The notes: generated from the sequence alone by a model not told the origin. A DNA stretch of 64,000 nucleotides from Neochlamydia sp. AcF84 (GCF_011087585.1 NZ_VJOT01000028.1:32030-96029); one strand, 5' to 3'. Shown: positions 1 to 10,029, counted from the first letter of the stretch. Program-made: numbers and translations.

Positions 1-1958
1 TCATGCAAATAATGCCCGGTCCCGATTTTCCTACAGGGGGAATTATTTGTGGATATCGGGGAGTGAAAGAAGCTTTTCATACAGGCCATGGTAAAATCAT
101 TCTACGGGGTGTCATCCGTGTAGAAGAAATGGAAGATAACCCGGACCGCCAGCGCTTGGTCATCGATGAAATTCCTTATAATCTTAATAAATCTCGTCTG
201 ATTGAACAGATTGCAGACCTGATCAATAGTAAAACTCTGGCAGGAGTATCTGATTTACGCGATGAATCCGATAAAGAGGGGATGCGGATTGTGTTGGAAT
301 TGAAACGAAACGAAGTCCCTGAGGTGACCATCAATCAGCTTTATAAATTCAGCGATATGGAAACTACTTTTGGATGCCATATGTTGGCCTTGGATAAAGG
401 TCTACCGCGTATTATGAATGTAAAAAACATTATTAGTGCTTGGATTGAGCATCGTATAGAAGTTATTCGCCGTCGTACCCGTTTTGAATTGGCTAAAGCT
501 GAGGCACGCGCGCATATCTTGGAAGGTTATTTAAAAGCTATTGATCATTTAGATGAGGTTGTGAGATTGATCCGTGCCAGCAATAACCGCGAGGAGGCTA
601 AACAATCTTTAATTGACAGGTTTGCCTTTTCGGATAAGCAAGCTATGGCAATTTTGGATTTACGTTTATATCAATTGACGGCTTTAGAGCATGACAAAAT
701 TAATGAAGAGTACCAAAGTTTATTAGAGAAAATCAACTATTTTAAAGCTGTGCTTGCAAGCGAGCTTATGGTCCGCCAAATTATTAAAGATGAACTTAAT
801 GAAATCCAAGAAAAGCATAAATCTCCCCGTAAAACTCAGATAATTGCGGCCGAAAGCGAGATGAATATGGAAGATTTGATCGCTAATGAGCCAGTGATCA
901 TCACCATTTCGGAAGATGACTACATCAAACGTATGCCCATGGATACTTTCCGCGAACAAAGGCGAGGGGGTCAAGGAGTTGCAGGCATGCAGATGAAGCG
1001 TGAGGACGATACAATTAAAGGCTTGTATGTGGCCACCATGCATGACTATCTATTGATTTTTACGAATCTTGGGCGTTGCTATTGGATAAAAGTCTGGCAG
1101 ATACCCGAATCGAGTCGTAAATCTAAAGGTAAACCGCTCGTTAACTTGCTAGAAGATATTCAACCTAATGAAAAGATTGCCACCATCATGCGTGTTTCTT
1201 CTTTTGATGAGCAAGCCTATATATTGATGGCTACACGTCAAGGCGTGGTTAAAAAATCTGAGCTCAGCCACTTTAGCAATCCACGTCGTAAAGGTATATG
1301 GGCGCTAGATGTAGATGAAGGTGACGAGGTGGTAGCAGCACGCTTAGTAAAAGAAGAATATCAAGTGATGATATTTACCCATAGGGGTATGGCCGTTCGC
1401 TTTGCTGAGGATAAGGTTAGGCCTATGGGTCGCATGGCTCGAGGGGTAAAAGGAGTTAGCCTAAGAGAAGAGAATGATTATGTCGTCAGCTGTGAAGTCG
1501 TAAAAGGAGATGAAACCATTCTTGTCGTTTGCGAAAATGGCTTTGGCAAGCGCTCCCTCGTAGAAGACTTTAGGCAAACAAATCGTGGTGGCGTAGGAGT
1601 ACGTTCAATTGTGACTAGTGAGCGTAATGGAAATGTGGTGGGGGCCCTTTGTGTAGCTGATGGCGATGGCATGGTCATGATGACCGCAAGTGGACAAGCT
1701 ATCCGTATTAGTATGCGCGAATTACGCGTGCTCGGACGTAATACCCAAGGAGTTAGGCTAGCCAACTTACGTGATAATGATTATCTTGTGGCTATTCAGA
1801 AAGTGAAAAGTGCAGAAGAAAGTATAGAAGATGCGAGCGTAGCTGTAGCCATAGAAGAAGAAAATCCTGATAGAACAACAACAGGCACAGAAATCGATTT
1901 AGAAGGCCCTACTACTCCTATAGATTCAGAAACTTTGGAAGAAAATAACAGCTTATGA
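1..1958 (+). CDS. gyrA: DNA gyrase subunit A, C-terminal part (5' end outside window)
   Basis: Type II topoisomerase subunit that breaks and rejoins DNA while GyrB hydrolyses ATP. The visible 651 codons start inside the breakage-reunion domain (PGPDFPTGG motif near the left edge), so the true start and the catalytic tyrosine lie upstream; the first Met in this frame is internal. The GyrA-box QRRGGQGV at about visible residues 317-324 is followed by the beta-pinwheel repeats that wrap DNA, which argues for GyrA rather than ParC. The tail is acidic. The stop overlaps the tmk start as ATGA, so the two are probably translationally coupled. The gyrA-tmk-holB order is the chlamydial one. Confidence 0.96.
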   Translation, partial: MQIMPGPDFPTGGIICGYRGVKEAFHTGHGKIILRGVIRVEEMEDNPDRQRLVIDEIPYNLNKSRLIEQIADLINSKTLAGVSDLRDESDKEGMRIVLELKRNEVPEVTINQLYKFSDMETTFGCHMLALDKGLPRIMNVKNIISAWIEHRIEVIRRRTRFELAKAEARAHILEGYLKAIDHLDEVVRLIRASNNREEAKQSLIDRFAFSDKQAMAILDLRLYQLTALEHDKINEEYQSLLEKINYFKAVLASELMVRQIIKDELNEIQEKHKSPRKTQIIAAESEMNMEDLIANEPVIITISEDDYIKRMPMDTFREQRRGGQGVAGMQMKREDDTIKGLYVATMHDYLLIFTNLGRCYWIKVWQIPESSRKSKGKPLVNLLEDIQPNEKIATIMRVSSFDEQAYILMATRQGVVKKSELSHFSNPRRKGIWALDVDEGDEVVAARLVKEEYQVMIFTHRGMAVRFAEDKVRPMGRMARGVKGVSLREENDYVVSCEVVKGDETILVVCENGFGKRSLVEDFRQTNRGGVGVRSIVTSERNGNVVGALCVADGDGMVMMTASGQAIRISMRELRVLGRNTQGVRLANLRDNDYLVAIQKVKSAEESIEDASVAVAIEEENPDRTTTGTEIDLEGPTTPIDSETLEENNSL

Positions 1959-2611
1959 CATTATTTATCACAATAGAAGGTGGTGAAGGGGCAGGCAAAA
2001 CAACTCTTATAGAGAAGCTAGCTGCCGTTTTAACATCACTTGGGTACGAGGTAGTGAAAACTCGGGAACCGGGAGGTTCTCGATTAAGCACTCATATTAG
2101 AGAATGGCTTCTTAATCGAAACGCTGATCTACCGATTGGGTATAAAGCTGAATTGCTACTATTTTTAGCAGCGCGTGCCCAACACCTGGAGGAATTGATT
2201 AAGCCTGCTCTTGAAAAAGGAAAAGTGGTGCTCTGCGATCGTTTTAATGATTCTACAATTGTTTATCAGGGCATAGGCCGGGGCCTAGGAATGGCTTATG
2301 TTAAGCAAATTTGTGAGTGTGTGAGTGAAAATTTAATTCCCGACCTCACTTTATTTTTAGATGTCGATCCGCAGATTGGCCTCATGCGCACGCGAAAGGC
2401 TTCTAAGGAGAATGCAGGGCGAGGAGAAGTAGACCGCATTGAGGCGGAGCGTTTAGATTTCCATAAACGTGTACGCCAAGGATTTTTGAGTTTAGCTAGG
2501 CAATCTCCTGAGCGCATTCAGGTCATTGACGCTAATCAACCCGAAGATGCTGTCTTTCGTCAGGCTAAGCAGTGGTTGGAAGAAAAATTAATCCATTTAA
2601 AAAAACTATAA
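1955..2611 (+). CDS. tmk: Thymidylate kinase
   Basis: Phosphorylates dTMP to dTDP with ATP. The 218-residue protein has the usual length. A P-loop GGEGAGKTT lies at residues 9-17, a DRF motif (DRFNDST) near residue 92, and an arginine-rich LID region with RTRKASKENAGRGE around residues 146-159. The ATG overlaps the gyrA stop (ATGA). A 68-base spacer separates it from holB, which encodes another replication protein. Start choice is secure because the P-loop follows at the expected distance. Confidence 0.97.
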   Translation: MTLFITIEGGEGAGKTTLIEKLAAVLTSLGYEVVKTREPGGSRLSTHIREWLLNRNADLPIGYKAELLLFLAARAQHLEELIKPALEKGKVVLCDRFNDSTIVYQGIGRGLGMAYVKQICECVSENLIPDLTLFLDVDPQIGLMRTRKASKENAGRGEVDRIEAERLDFHKRVRQGFLSLARQSPERIQVIDANQPEDAVFRQAKQWLEEKLIHLKKL

Positions 2612-2679
2612 GTTAATTTGCTTAATAATAGTTTAATTATCCTCCTTTTTAATACGAAGGTTGTAAGGTAACCTTAGGT

Positions 2680-3684
2680 ATGACGAGCAATATGAGAGAA
2701 ATTTTTGACCACATTCTAGGTAATGAGCACGTAAAAGATTATCTAGTGAATATGGTTCAAAAGCAAGCCATTGGGCATTCTCTCTTGTTTGCAGGCCCTG
2801 AAGGAGCTTGCAAGGATCAATTTGCCTTTTCCTTGGCAAAATTGCTAATGGGAGAAAACTCTTATTCAAGAATTGATAAAAATGTCCACCCCGATGTTCA
2901 TATTTACCGCCCTGAGGGTAAAATGGGGATGCACAGTATTGCTTCGATGCGTCAATTCTGTGAAGAGGTCTATTTGCCCCCCTATGAAAGCCCTTGGAAA
3001 ATCTTTATGCTCTATGATGCCGAAAGGATGTTAAATTATAGTGCAAATGCTTTACTTAAAACATTTGAAGAACCAGCTTTAAATAGTCTTATTATCTTAC
3101 TTTCTAGTCATGCTCATGCTCTTTTACCTACCATTTTGTCACGATGCCGTACGATTCGTTTTCAATCTCTCAATAAAAATGTTGCTTCCAAGATAAAGGA
3201 TCCAAGCCGTAATCAAATTTTGTCATTACTGGCTGAAGGCAAAATGGCTACCTATACCAAACTTTCCTCATATGCTTCTCAAATTGCCCATCAAATTGAA
3301 GAGGTTCAAAAGGGAGAAGAAAAAGCTAGAATAGCCGAAATTCAAAAAGTATCGACCGATCAGATGAATGCCTATCAGAAGAATTTAGTTGAAAAAGAAA
3401 CAGAAGGTGCAATAGCTATGCAGGTAAATCAGCAGGCCATAGCGTTATTAAAAAATATTTTATCTTGGTATCGCGATTTACATTTATTACATGCCGGGGG
3501 ACGCTTAGAATTGCTAGAAAACCCTGATTTTCATAAACAGCTTCTTCAAGCTTATCAACGAGGCGAAATTCTACCCTTAGAGTTTGTTGAGGAAAAAATT
3601 ATGAATGTTCAAAAAAGCCTGGAAAGATCAACTTCTTTAAGCTATTGCTTAGAAAGGCTCTTTTTAGAGCTTCAGCTGCTTTAG
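2680..3684 (+). CDS. holB: DNA polymerase III delta' subunit
   Basis: Clamp-loader subunit of the replicative polymerase. The 334-residue protein aligns by eye with the AAA+ domain of delta': GPEGACKDQF in place of a Walker A (residues 39-48), HPDVHIYRPEGK, then the segment with AERMLNYSANALLKTFEEP and the sensor/SRC motif LPTILSRC near residues 148-156. The P-loop Gly-Lys is disrupted and the four-cysteine zinc module usual after Walker A is absent, so this subunit is unlikely to bind ATP, as is general for delta'. A second ATG four codons in (MREIF) is an alternative start. It follows tmk as in Chlamydia. Confidence 0.88.
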   Translation: MTSNMREIFDHILGNEHVKDYLVNMVQKQAIGHSLLFAGPEGACKDQFAFSLAKLLMGENSYSRIDKNVHPDVHIYRPEGKMGMHSIASMRQFCEEVYLPPYESPWKIFMLYDAERMLNYSANALLKTFEEPALNSLIILLSSHAHALLPTILSRCRTIRFQSLNKNVASKIKDPSRNQILSLLAEGKMATYTKLSSYASQIAHQIEEVQKGEEKARIAEIQKVSTDQMNAYQKNLVEKETEGAIAMQVNQQAIALLKNILSWYRDLHLLHAGGRLELLENPDFHKQLLQAYQRGEILPLEFVEEKIMNVQKSLERSTSLSYCLERLFLELQLL

Positions 3685-3790
3685 ATAGAGCTCGTGTTGG
3701 ATAGATGCAAAAGATTTGTCCGCTTCCATCAAAAAGAATTCCCTTTTTCCAGCTGGCTGAAAAATTCCGCAAGAGGTTTAAGGTAAAAAA

Positions 3791-3855
3791 AAAGAGCTTC
3801 TTTCATAATTTCTGTAGAGGAAAAACAGAAATTTTTTAATGAAATGAAGCTCTTT
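3791..3855 (+). terminator. Hairpin downstream of holB
   Basis: A 10-base stem AAAGAGCTTC (3791-3800) pairs with GAAGCTCTTT (3846-3855), and an inner pair AATTTCTG (3807-3814) matches CAGAAATT (3826-3833). It lies about 105 bases after holB and before the stop of the convergent NACHT gene. A-rich DNA precedes it and there is no long U-tract on the plus strand, so it may serve both directions. Confidence 0.6.
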
Positions 3856-3937
3856 AAAGATCTTATTTAAAAGTTAGGTACATTAGCTGGAGTTAAGTTT
3901 AAAAAGGGGATAAGCTCCTCTCTTGTTTCCTTGTACT

Positions 3938-6900
3938 TCATCTGTGATGGCTAAAAAGCTCCTTAAATTTATATTCCTTAACGATTCTCTTCACGAACTC
4001 CTCTAATTCTGCCGGCGGCTTCTTTCCTAAAAACTCTAGATATTCTTGGTAATCCTTATGAATAAAAGACCATCCTTCATTTCTTTGAATTAGGCATTCT
4101 TTATAAAATTTTTCTCTGCTCTTAGCTGGTTCAAAAAAATCTTTAAAGCTATTTCGAATATCGTTTTTTTCCTGCTCTTTAATTCCAATAAAACTTTCGG
4201 GTGGCCAAGGAATAAAAGTCCTGTTACAATTTTTCATTTTCAAGGCTAATTGAACAGAATAAGTCAAAAATTTTTCGGGGGCTATATAGCTCTCTCCCTC
4301 AGATTTGACACTTGATCGATAAGCTGTTACACAAGCAAAAACATCGAATAATTCCTTCAAAACAACGAATTTTTTTCTTCCAAAAAACATGCTTTCCAAT
4401 TCTAGGTCGGGATATTCGCTTAAGTATTTTTTCACAATAATAGGAAGAACCTCCACCGTAATTTTTAGGTGAAAAGGATTGGAAATAACTTTCCCTAAAG
4501 AAGAGTCTTTTATTGCTTGAAAGTTATCCAAATACTCTTGTTCGGTCCAAAGAAGGGTTTTATCTTTTTGGCGCTCTGCCACAAATTTTTTTAGATAGGC
4601 CACAATTTGGGCTTCGTCAAAGGGAGTAAGACGTAGCCTTTGCAAGTCTTCACCTTGGGGTTTAAAGCATCTTTTCTTTGCTGTTCCTGTTTTACTGACA
4701 AAGATAACCTTGGAAATTTCTTTATCTTTAAATCTATTCGTCACATAGATGTTAATTTTTTTAGGGTTTTCAAATCGACGAGAAAATCTGTCAAAGTTAA
4801 TTTCATCATAAGCATCGCAAATCAACAAAATTTTGCGACCACTTAATTGATTGGCTTGACCTCGATCCACTCCATAAAAATCCAGAGTATGTTCTAGAGC
4901 TCTATGAATAGGATCCTTTAACTTGGGAAGGTAGGTATAAAGAGGAAAATAACTTCTATCGGAATAGTTTTTTAAAAGCTGATCCGCTAGCATTTTCATA
5001 GCAAGTGTTTTCCCGGCCCCACCTTCGCCTTCAAGATGAAGAGCATAAGCACTTTTATTCCCGAAAAACTCTTTTAATTCCTCTGCCAGAGGTTGCGGAT
5101 TAGAGAATTGCCGTTCGAAATCGCTAGCTTTAGGAGAGATATAATAGGCTCTTTCTTTCTTAAGTTGATCATCTTTCCTTAATTTTTCTGCAATGCGTTG
5201 CATAGTTTCAAAAAGAGGAACTTTTTTAATAGCTTCAGTGAAAAGATCGGTTAGTGGAGCAGGCTCAAAAGAGGTAATTGGACTTTTATCCATTGGCAAA
5301 GCATTTACAATTCCCTTAGCTAGCTCTCTAATCTCTTGCTGCGGATGAGTTGTGCAAGTTAATAAATAGCGTTTAGTAATTTCTTGAAGTTGTGTTCTAT
5401 TCCTCTCTTTCTTTAAGCTAAATGCCTCCTGGGGATTATAATTTTTCTGCGTGTCATTGGCTTGGTAAATTTGTTTAAAAACCTGAACAGCTACCTTTTT
5501 TAATTCAAGATCTTCTAAAGAAGCAGAAGGGGGAAAATGAAGCCCTTCCCAAAGTAGATTTACAAACCCCATTAGGAAAAAGGGATGATGGAGCGTCTCT
5601 TTTTTTTGAATTTCAACATCTGTACTTAAGGTGTTAATGGCCTTGACAAAGATATGGGGATATTCAAAAAGCGTATAGCGCACTTTAAAGAGCACATTAA
5701 ACCAATCCTCGGGGAACCACTTTTCTTTAGCCTTTTTCACAATTCCAGGTCCCTGAAAGGCAAAAGCTTTTTGAAAATCTGCTGGAGCCTCGAAAGCCGA
5801 GGCAATATGCCAAGGTTCAAACAGGTCAACTGCATCTGCTATCTTTGCTACCGCTCTTAGGAAGTAAAAGGTACGAGAGCATACATCTTTAACGATGTCT
5901 CCGGTAGTTTGGTCATCCGATATTTTGAGAAAAGAATTTTCCCCATACTTGGCAAGATAAGCCACCTCTAAGTCTTTATCTTTAGTAAATTGGCTAATCG
6001 CCTCATAGGCGTGTATGTATATTTCTTTATCGACGCCTTCAACCTCCTTGATTAACATAGCTTCAATTAGGGCAATGATTACCCTGAGGTGTTGTTTGAC
6101 TAAAGAATTTTTCTTAGGTTGAGCTGTCGGCGCAAGATTATCTGTTAAAATTTTTAGCATATTCGCAAAATGCGTAGGCTCAAGCCTATTTAAAAATCCT
6201 GCTGACATAGAAGAAAACTGAACAGATGGGTGAGGAGGGATTTCTAAACTGTCCTGGTAGATAAATTTTTGAAAATGAACCAAAATGTCTGTCAAGGCGT
6301 GTAAAATTTTCTTATCGGTGAGAGGGTTATCCACAAAATGCGTGATCAAACTTTTGAGAATGCGAAATTGATCATACTCCTCCAACTTATCAAATAGTTT
6401 GATAACTTCCTTAATCGCCTCTGTCGAAGGTTGCTGAAGCTGGGTAAAGCTATCCACCATCTTCTTAACAATCTTGCCAACTAAGGGATCTATATAGCCT
6501 TCACCAGCCAGATAATTAGCCAAGTCCTGAGTATTGCGGATAGAGAACAAAGGCACAGCTCTTGCAAGCAGGTGAGAAGAAGAAATAGATGCAGACGAAG
6601 TGGCTTGCTGAAATTCTCCTGAGGCGGGAGCTGTTTGTTGTGTAAGCGGTGCTAAAGTAGTCAGCCGTAAGCAGGGTCCTTTTGCTTCTTGAACTAAGTT
6701 AACTTGATATTTAGAGTTAAAATTAGGTAAAATATTGTTACGGATATCTTTATATCGATAATCCTTAAGAGGTCCTAAGTTGAGGCTAATTTGTACTGGA
6801 TTTCCCTGTGCATCTTTAATATAAGCTTTGCTATCTTCAAGTTTGTCAGGGCATAGCTTTAAATAATATTCTTTTCCCTGGTGGGTCGTGCCTTTTATTC

Positions 6901-7306
6901 CTATTTCTACCTTAACGGGATATTGCCGATCATAGCTTTCAGCTTCTAAATTTAACTGTTCAATGCTCTTTTCTTTAGATACTTTTACCGCAGGATGCTG
7001 TCGAATCATCAATTCGGAAATTTGCTTTAAGGTAAATTCTTTAGGGAAATTTATATACTTAACATTCCAATAGTGAGTATGGTGCTTTATCAAAATTGAA
7101 TCTTTATGTTTAACGCTCGCTATTGCCTCTTTTTTTTCAGCATTTATGCTTACATCGTAGATATATTTTGGTTTATTCGAAATCTGACCAATTAGGCGAA
7201 AAATTACTTTAGCAATAGCTTCTCCTTTTGTTGGCGGTAGATGGGTAGTTATGGGGGTAAAAGTTATAGACTGTTGGGGGAAAATTGTAGGACTTGTGCT
7301 TGTCAT
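3938..7306 (-). CDS. Large NACHT-type P-loop NTPase with long helical N-terminal region
   Basis: A 1122-residue protein. The NACHT-like core is C-terminal: Walker A GEGGAGKT at about residues 757-764, Walker B-like ILLICDAYDEI at about 821-831, and the winged-helix-like end signature WSFIHKDYQEYL near the C-terminus. Residues 1-230 look beta-rich and unknown; about 250-700 are predicted helical and HEAT-like. No LRR or WD sensor follows the NTPase. The ATG has a strong Shine-Dalgarno (AGGAGG) 7 bases upstream. It stands alone between a convergent replication operon and a decayed F-box gene. NACHT proteins act in innate immunity in eukaryotes and in phage defence in bacteria; in an amoeba symbiont a secreted effector is equally possible. 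The exact job cannot be read from sequence. Confidence 0.85.
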   Translation of the reverse strand: MTSTSPTIFPQQSITFTPITTHLPPTKGEAIAKVIFRLIGQISNKPKYIYDVSINAEKKEAIASVKHKDSILIKHHTHYWNVKYINFPKEFTLKQISELMIRQHPAVKVSKEKSIEQLNLEAESYDRQYPVKVEIGIKGTTHQGKEYYLKLCPDKLEDSKAYIKDAQGNPVQISLNLGPLKDYRYKDIRNNILPNFNSKYQVNLVQEAKGPCLRLTTLAPLTQQTAPASGEFQQATSSASISSSHLLARAVPLFSIRNTQDLANYLAGEGYIDPLVGKIVKKMVDSFTQLQQPSTEAIKEVIKLFDKLEEYDQFRILKSLITHFVDNPLTDKKILHALTDILVHFQKFIYQDSLEIPPHPSVQFSSMSAGFLNRLEPTHFANMLKILTDNLAPTAQPKKNSLVKQHLRVIIALIEAMLIKEVEGVDKEIYIHAYEAISQFTKDKDLEVAYLAKYGENSFLKISDDQTTGDIVKDVCSRTFYFLRAVAKIADAVDLFEPWHIASAFEAPADFQKAFAFQGPGIVKKAKEKWFPEDWFNVLFKVRYTLFEYPHIFVKAINTLSTDVEIQKKETLHHPFFLMGFVNLLWEGLHFPPSASLEDLELKKVAVQVFKQIYQANDTQKNYNPQEAFSLKKERNRTQLQEITKRYLLTCTTHPQQEIRELAKGIVNALPMDKSPITSFEPAPLTDLFTEAIKKVPLFETMQRIAEKLRKDDQLKKERAYYISPKASDFERQFSNPQPLAEELKEFFGNKSAYALHLEGEGGAGKTLAMKMLADQLLKNYSDRSYFPLYTYLPKLKDPIHRALEHTLDFYGVDRGQANQLSGRKILLICDAYDEINFDRFSRRFENPKKINIYVTNRFKDKEISKVIFVSKTGTAKKRCFKPQGEDLQRLRLTPFDEAQIVAYLKKFVAERQKDKTLLWTEQEYLDNFQAIKDSSLGKVISNPFHLKITVEVLPIIVKKYLSEYPDLELESMFFGRKKFVVLKELFDVFACVTAYRSSVKSEGESYIAPEKFLTYSVQLALKMKNCNRTFIPWPPESFIGIKEQEKNDIRNSFKDFFEPAKSREKFYKECLIQRNEGWSFIHKDYQEYLEFLGKKPPAELEEFVKRIVKEYKFKELFSHHR

Positions 7307-7776
7307 AGCTTCCTCCTCATGGTTTGAAAACTAAAATTGCATCCATCTTGATTGATGGCCTGCTATTTTGTTTTTTTGAGTTTAAAAAACAACCTTCGCA
7401 TCTCCATTCTTTATAATTATTTTAAATTATGCAATATTTTTTTGCCTTAAACAGCTAAGGCTCTTGATATTTAGCTATAATGTTGCAGGAGAATTTATCT
7501 AGAATATGAGTGACTGAATTCTTGAAAGTAGGTTTTTACATGACATGCCTATATCTCTTGCCTGGTTCCATTAATTTTTTCACTAGAGCTAGTCTTAACC
7601 CACTCTTGGCTATCTGTTGCCGATCCTAAGAGAAAAGCTCGCCTTATCTTAAAGTAAAAATCTTGATTAGAGTTTAGGTAGATTTGTTAATTAGCTGCCT
7701 ACTTATTATTTAAATCATACCTGCCTTAATCGGGTGTGCGGAGTAGTGGAAGGGGGATGACTTACCTTCATGCTTG
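7307..7776. other. Intergenic region, no gene recognised
   Basis: About 470 bases upstream of the NACHT gene and of the F-box remnant. AT-rich with no convincing coding frame, repeat or RNA. Promoters for the NACHT gene presumably lie here, but no clear -35/-10 pair was identified. Confidence 0.4.
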
Positions 7777-7779
7777 TAG

Positions 7780-8388
7780 CTTTCTCTTATAGCTCCCCAA
7801 TCCCTCACTTTTAAGAAAAGGATTTTACTACCTTCTTCTAATGCTATCACTTCATTTAAAGAAATAGCGGAAAGCGAGCCTCCACGCATTAAATTGGGGC
7901 CTTATGCAGAGATTAGCTCAAAAATATTTGCAAAATTGGGCGCAAAAGATCAAGGTCAAGTTAAGCTGGTTTGTAGGGAATGGAAGCAGCTTATTCAAGA
8001 GAAAGAGGACGAGTTTACGCAGAAAATCTCTAATAGCGGTCAATTAATGAACTCCCACATAGTCCATCTTTTTGCGGCAGATTATTTACAGCAAGCTTCC
8101 GGACTATTAGAAATCCAGCATATGCTTTTAAAGATTATTAAGTTTTCTAAAGATTGCTTAAAGTTAAGCGTTGCCGCAGTCAACGCGATGATGATTTTAA
8201 AAAAGACAGACTTCTCTTTTGTAGATCAGAAACTTGAAAGAGTTCAGATTCCGCATATAAAGCTTTCGCATGCGATTTTTGAGGGAGCCGATTTATCAAA
8301 GGCTAATTTAAGCTATGCCAAGCTGAGAGATTGCTCATTGACAAAGGATAACCTATCCGAGGCTAATTTAAGCCATATAGAATTATAG
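7780..8388 (+). pseudogene. F-box protein fragment with short pentapeptide-repeat tail
   Basis: The open frame runs from a stop at 7777 with no ATG or GTG; the only standard start is TTG at 7894, inside the domain. Residues read from 7891 resemble an F-box: start LGPYAEISSKIF, then KDQGQVKLVCREWKQLI, the typical Leu-rich first helix and VCxxW end. The reading frame is clean but start-less before it, so the N-terminus looks lost or frameshifted. The last 40 residues contain A(D/N)L-type pentapeptide repeats (ADLSKANLSYAKL) and then stop, so the C-terminus also looks truncated. F-box proteins recruit targets to eukaryotic SCF ubiquitin ligases, and amoeba-infecting chlamydiae are known to carry many. 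A functional short gene starting at TTG 7894 cannot be excluded. Confidence 0.6.
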
Positions 8389-8441
8389 GCTTTTGAATAA
8401 CTCTTTACCTACTCATAAGCTTTTCCTCAAGAGATAAAAGA

Positions 8442-9914
8442 TTAATGCTTTTCTTGTACAAAATCTAAAAAGCCTTTCTCAGCATTGACAGAAACTAGCT
8501 TAACTTTCAACCGATCTCCTACCTCAATATTTTGATAGCCATTGATAAGCTTGCCTTCAATAGCGGTGCTAATCAATCGGATCCAGTTACCTTTTTCTCC
8601 TTTGCCTGTTAGGAAAGCATCAAAAGTCTTACCGATTGCATCTTCTAAATATAATGCTAAGACAGATTTCATTACACTGCGTTTAGCCTTGTCTGCACAT
8701 ATCTCTTTTTCTGTGCATGTTTGCAGCATGGTTTGCAAAATAGAAAGAGAATAAGGGCAAGCTTGATTTACAAGGCGAGCTTTAATCAGACGTTGGACAA
8801 TTAGATCAGAGTAACGCCTATTAGGGGCAGTGGCATGCGTGTAGGGCGCTAAGGTCAAGCCAAAATGCTGGCTGGTTTTATCCGTAGGGGCTTGTACAAT
8901 ATATTTCCCCCGTCCTAAAAGCTTCTTAATCACTAAAAAAAGATCGCGCATATTTAAAGAATCCGCCGCTCTCATTTTAATTAAAAAATTTTCAAGAGCT
9001 CTTGAATCAGGGTTAAGAGGAAGAGGAAATTTATGTTTCTCAGCAATTTGTACAATGCGCTCCCAGTGTTTGGGGTGGCAAATAACCCGTTTAATTATCG
9101 GGCACTTATTTTTTTGTAGAAATGCAGTAATACAGGTATTTGCGGCAATCATTAAATTTTCTATTAACTCACGCGCACGATTAATTTTTACCTCTTGAAG
9201 ATCTACTACCTGGCCTTCTTTTATAATGGGTTGTGGGTCGTAAGTTTCCCATGTTAAAAAGCCTAAAGATTGGCGATGTTTTTTTAGGCGTTGAGCTACT
9301 TCATCTTGCAAGCGTATTTGAGAAGCCAACTCTTTTATTCTTTGAATAGGCTCAGGCGGTAAAGCTCCCGTTTCCAACCACACATCCACACTATTATAAG
9401 CAAGTTTAGCATAATTAAAGACGTAGCTTTGAAACAGATGGTAATCCACTACTCTACCTGATTCATCTACATCCATTTGGACCACAATAGAGGCTCTTTT
9501 TTCATTCGGATTAAGCGAGGTTAAATTAGTTGATAACTTCTCTGGCAGCATAGGAAATACGATCATGGGCATATAAACAGAGGTGGTATTTGCCAAAGCA
9601 TGCCGATCAAGAGAGGTATCTTTTTTAACTAATGCATCTACATCCGCAATGGCTACATACACTCTTATTAAATGATCGTTTATACGCTCGGCATAGGTTA
9701 ACTGGTCTAAATCTAACGAATCATCATTATCAATTGAAAACCACAGTTTATTAGTCATGTCACTACGTTCATTAGAGCTATCAAGCATCGGCGCTTGTAG
9801 CTTATTTAACTGAGCTTGTACCTTTGAGGGGAAATCAGGAGATAATCCTTTAGCTAGCATGGCCTGGCGAGCAATTTCTAACAAATTTACCCGGGAATTC
9901 ATTAATTTTTGCAT
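8442..9914 (-). CDS. RNB-domain exoribonuclease (RNase II family)
   Basis: A 490-residue protein in which almost the whole length is the RNB catalytic domain. The metal-site motif is SIDNDDSLDLDQL around residues 56-68: three aspartates align with the RNase II set and the fourth position is Gln, which I recall as typical of this short RNB subfamily rather than a mutation. Further RNB signatures are YVAIADVDALV and HATAPNRRYSDLIVQRL. A short beta-barrel tail ends with VKLVSVNAEKGFLDFV, S1-like. The cold-shock domains of full RNase R are missing. It probably degrades RNA 3' to 5'. It stands alone, convergent with the F-box remnant. Confidence 0.88.
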   Translation of the reverse strand: MQKLMNSRVNLLEIARQAMLAKGLSPDFPSKVQAQLNKLQAPMLDSSNERSDMTNKLWFSIDNDDSLDLDQLTYAERINDHLIRVYVAIADVDALVKKDTSLDRHALANTTSVYMPMIVFPMLPEKLSTNLTSLNPNEKRASIVVQMDVDESGRVVDYHLFQSYVFNYAKLAYNSVDVWLETGALPPEPIQRIKELASQIRLQDEVAQRLKKHRQSLGFLTWETYDPQPIIKEGQVVDLQEVKINRARELIENLMIAANTCITAFLQKNKCPIIKRVICHPKHWERIVQIAEKHKFPLPLNPDSRALENFLIKMRAADSLNMRDLFLVIKKLLGRGKYIVQAPTDKTSQHFGLTLAPYTHATAPNRRYSDLIVQRLIKARLVNQACPYSLSILQTMLQTCTEKEICADKAKRSVMKSVLALYLEDAIGKTFDAFLTGKGEKGNWIRLISTAIEGKLINGYQNIEVGDRLKVKLVSVNAEKGFLDFVQEKH

Positions 9915-10029
9915 AGCTTTGAAAATTTAAATGAAAAGGTTAAAAAGTTATGATATAACAAGGATGGAATTTCCGTGCTAATTTATTTTGCGGGGATATC
10001 AAATAAATTTTTAAGTTAAAGAGATATAT

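Noticed and set aside
723..1043. Minus-strand open frame inside gyrA
   Set aside because: Shadow of a strongly conserved gene on the other strand; no family resemblance.
8442..9914. Loss-of-function change in the RNB active site (Gln in place of the fourth Asp)
   Set aside because: I recall the same DLDQ form as typical of this short RNB subfamily, so it is probably not a mutation.
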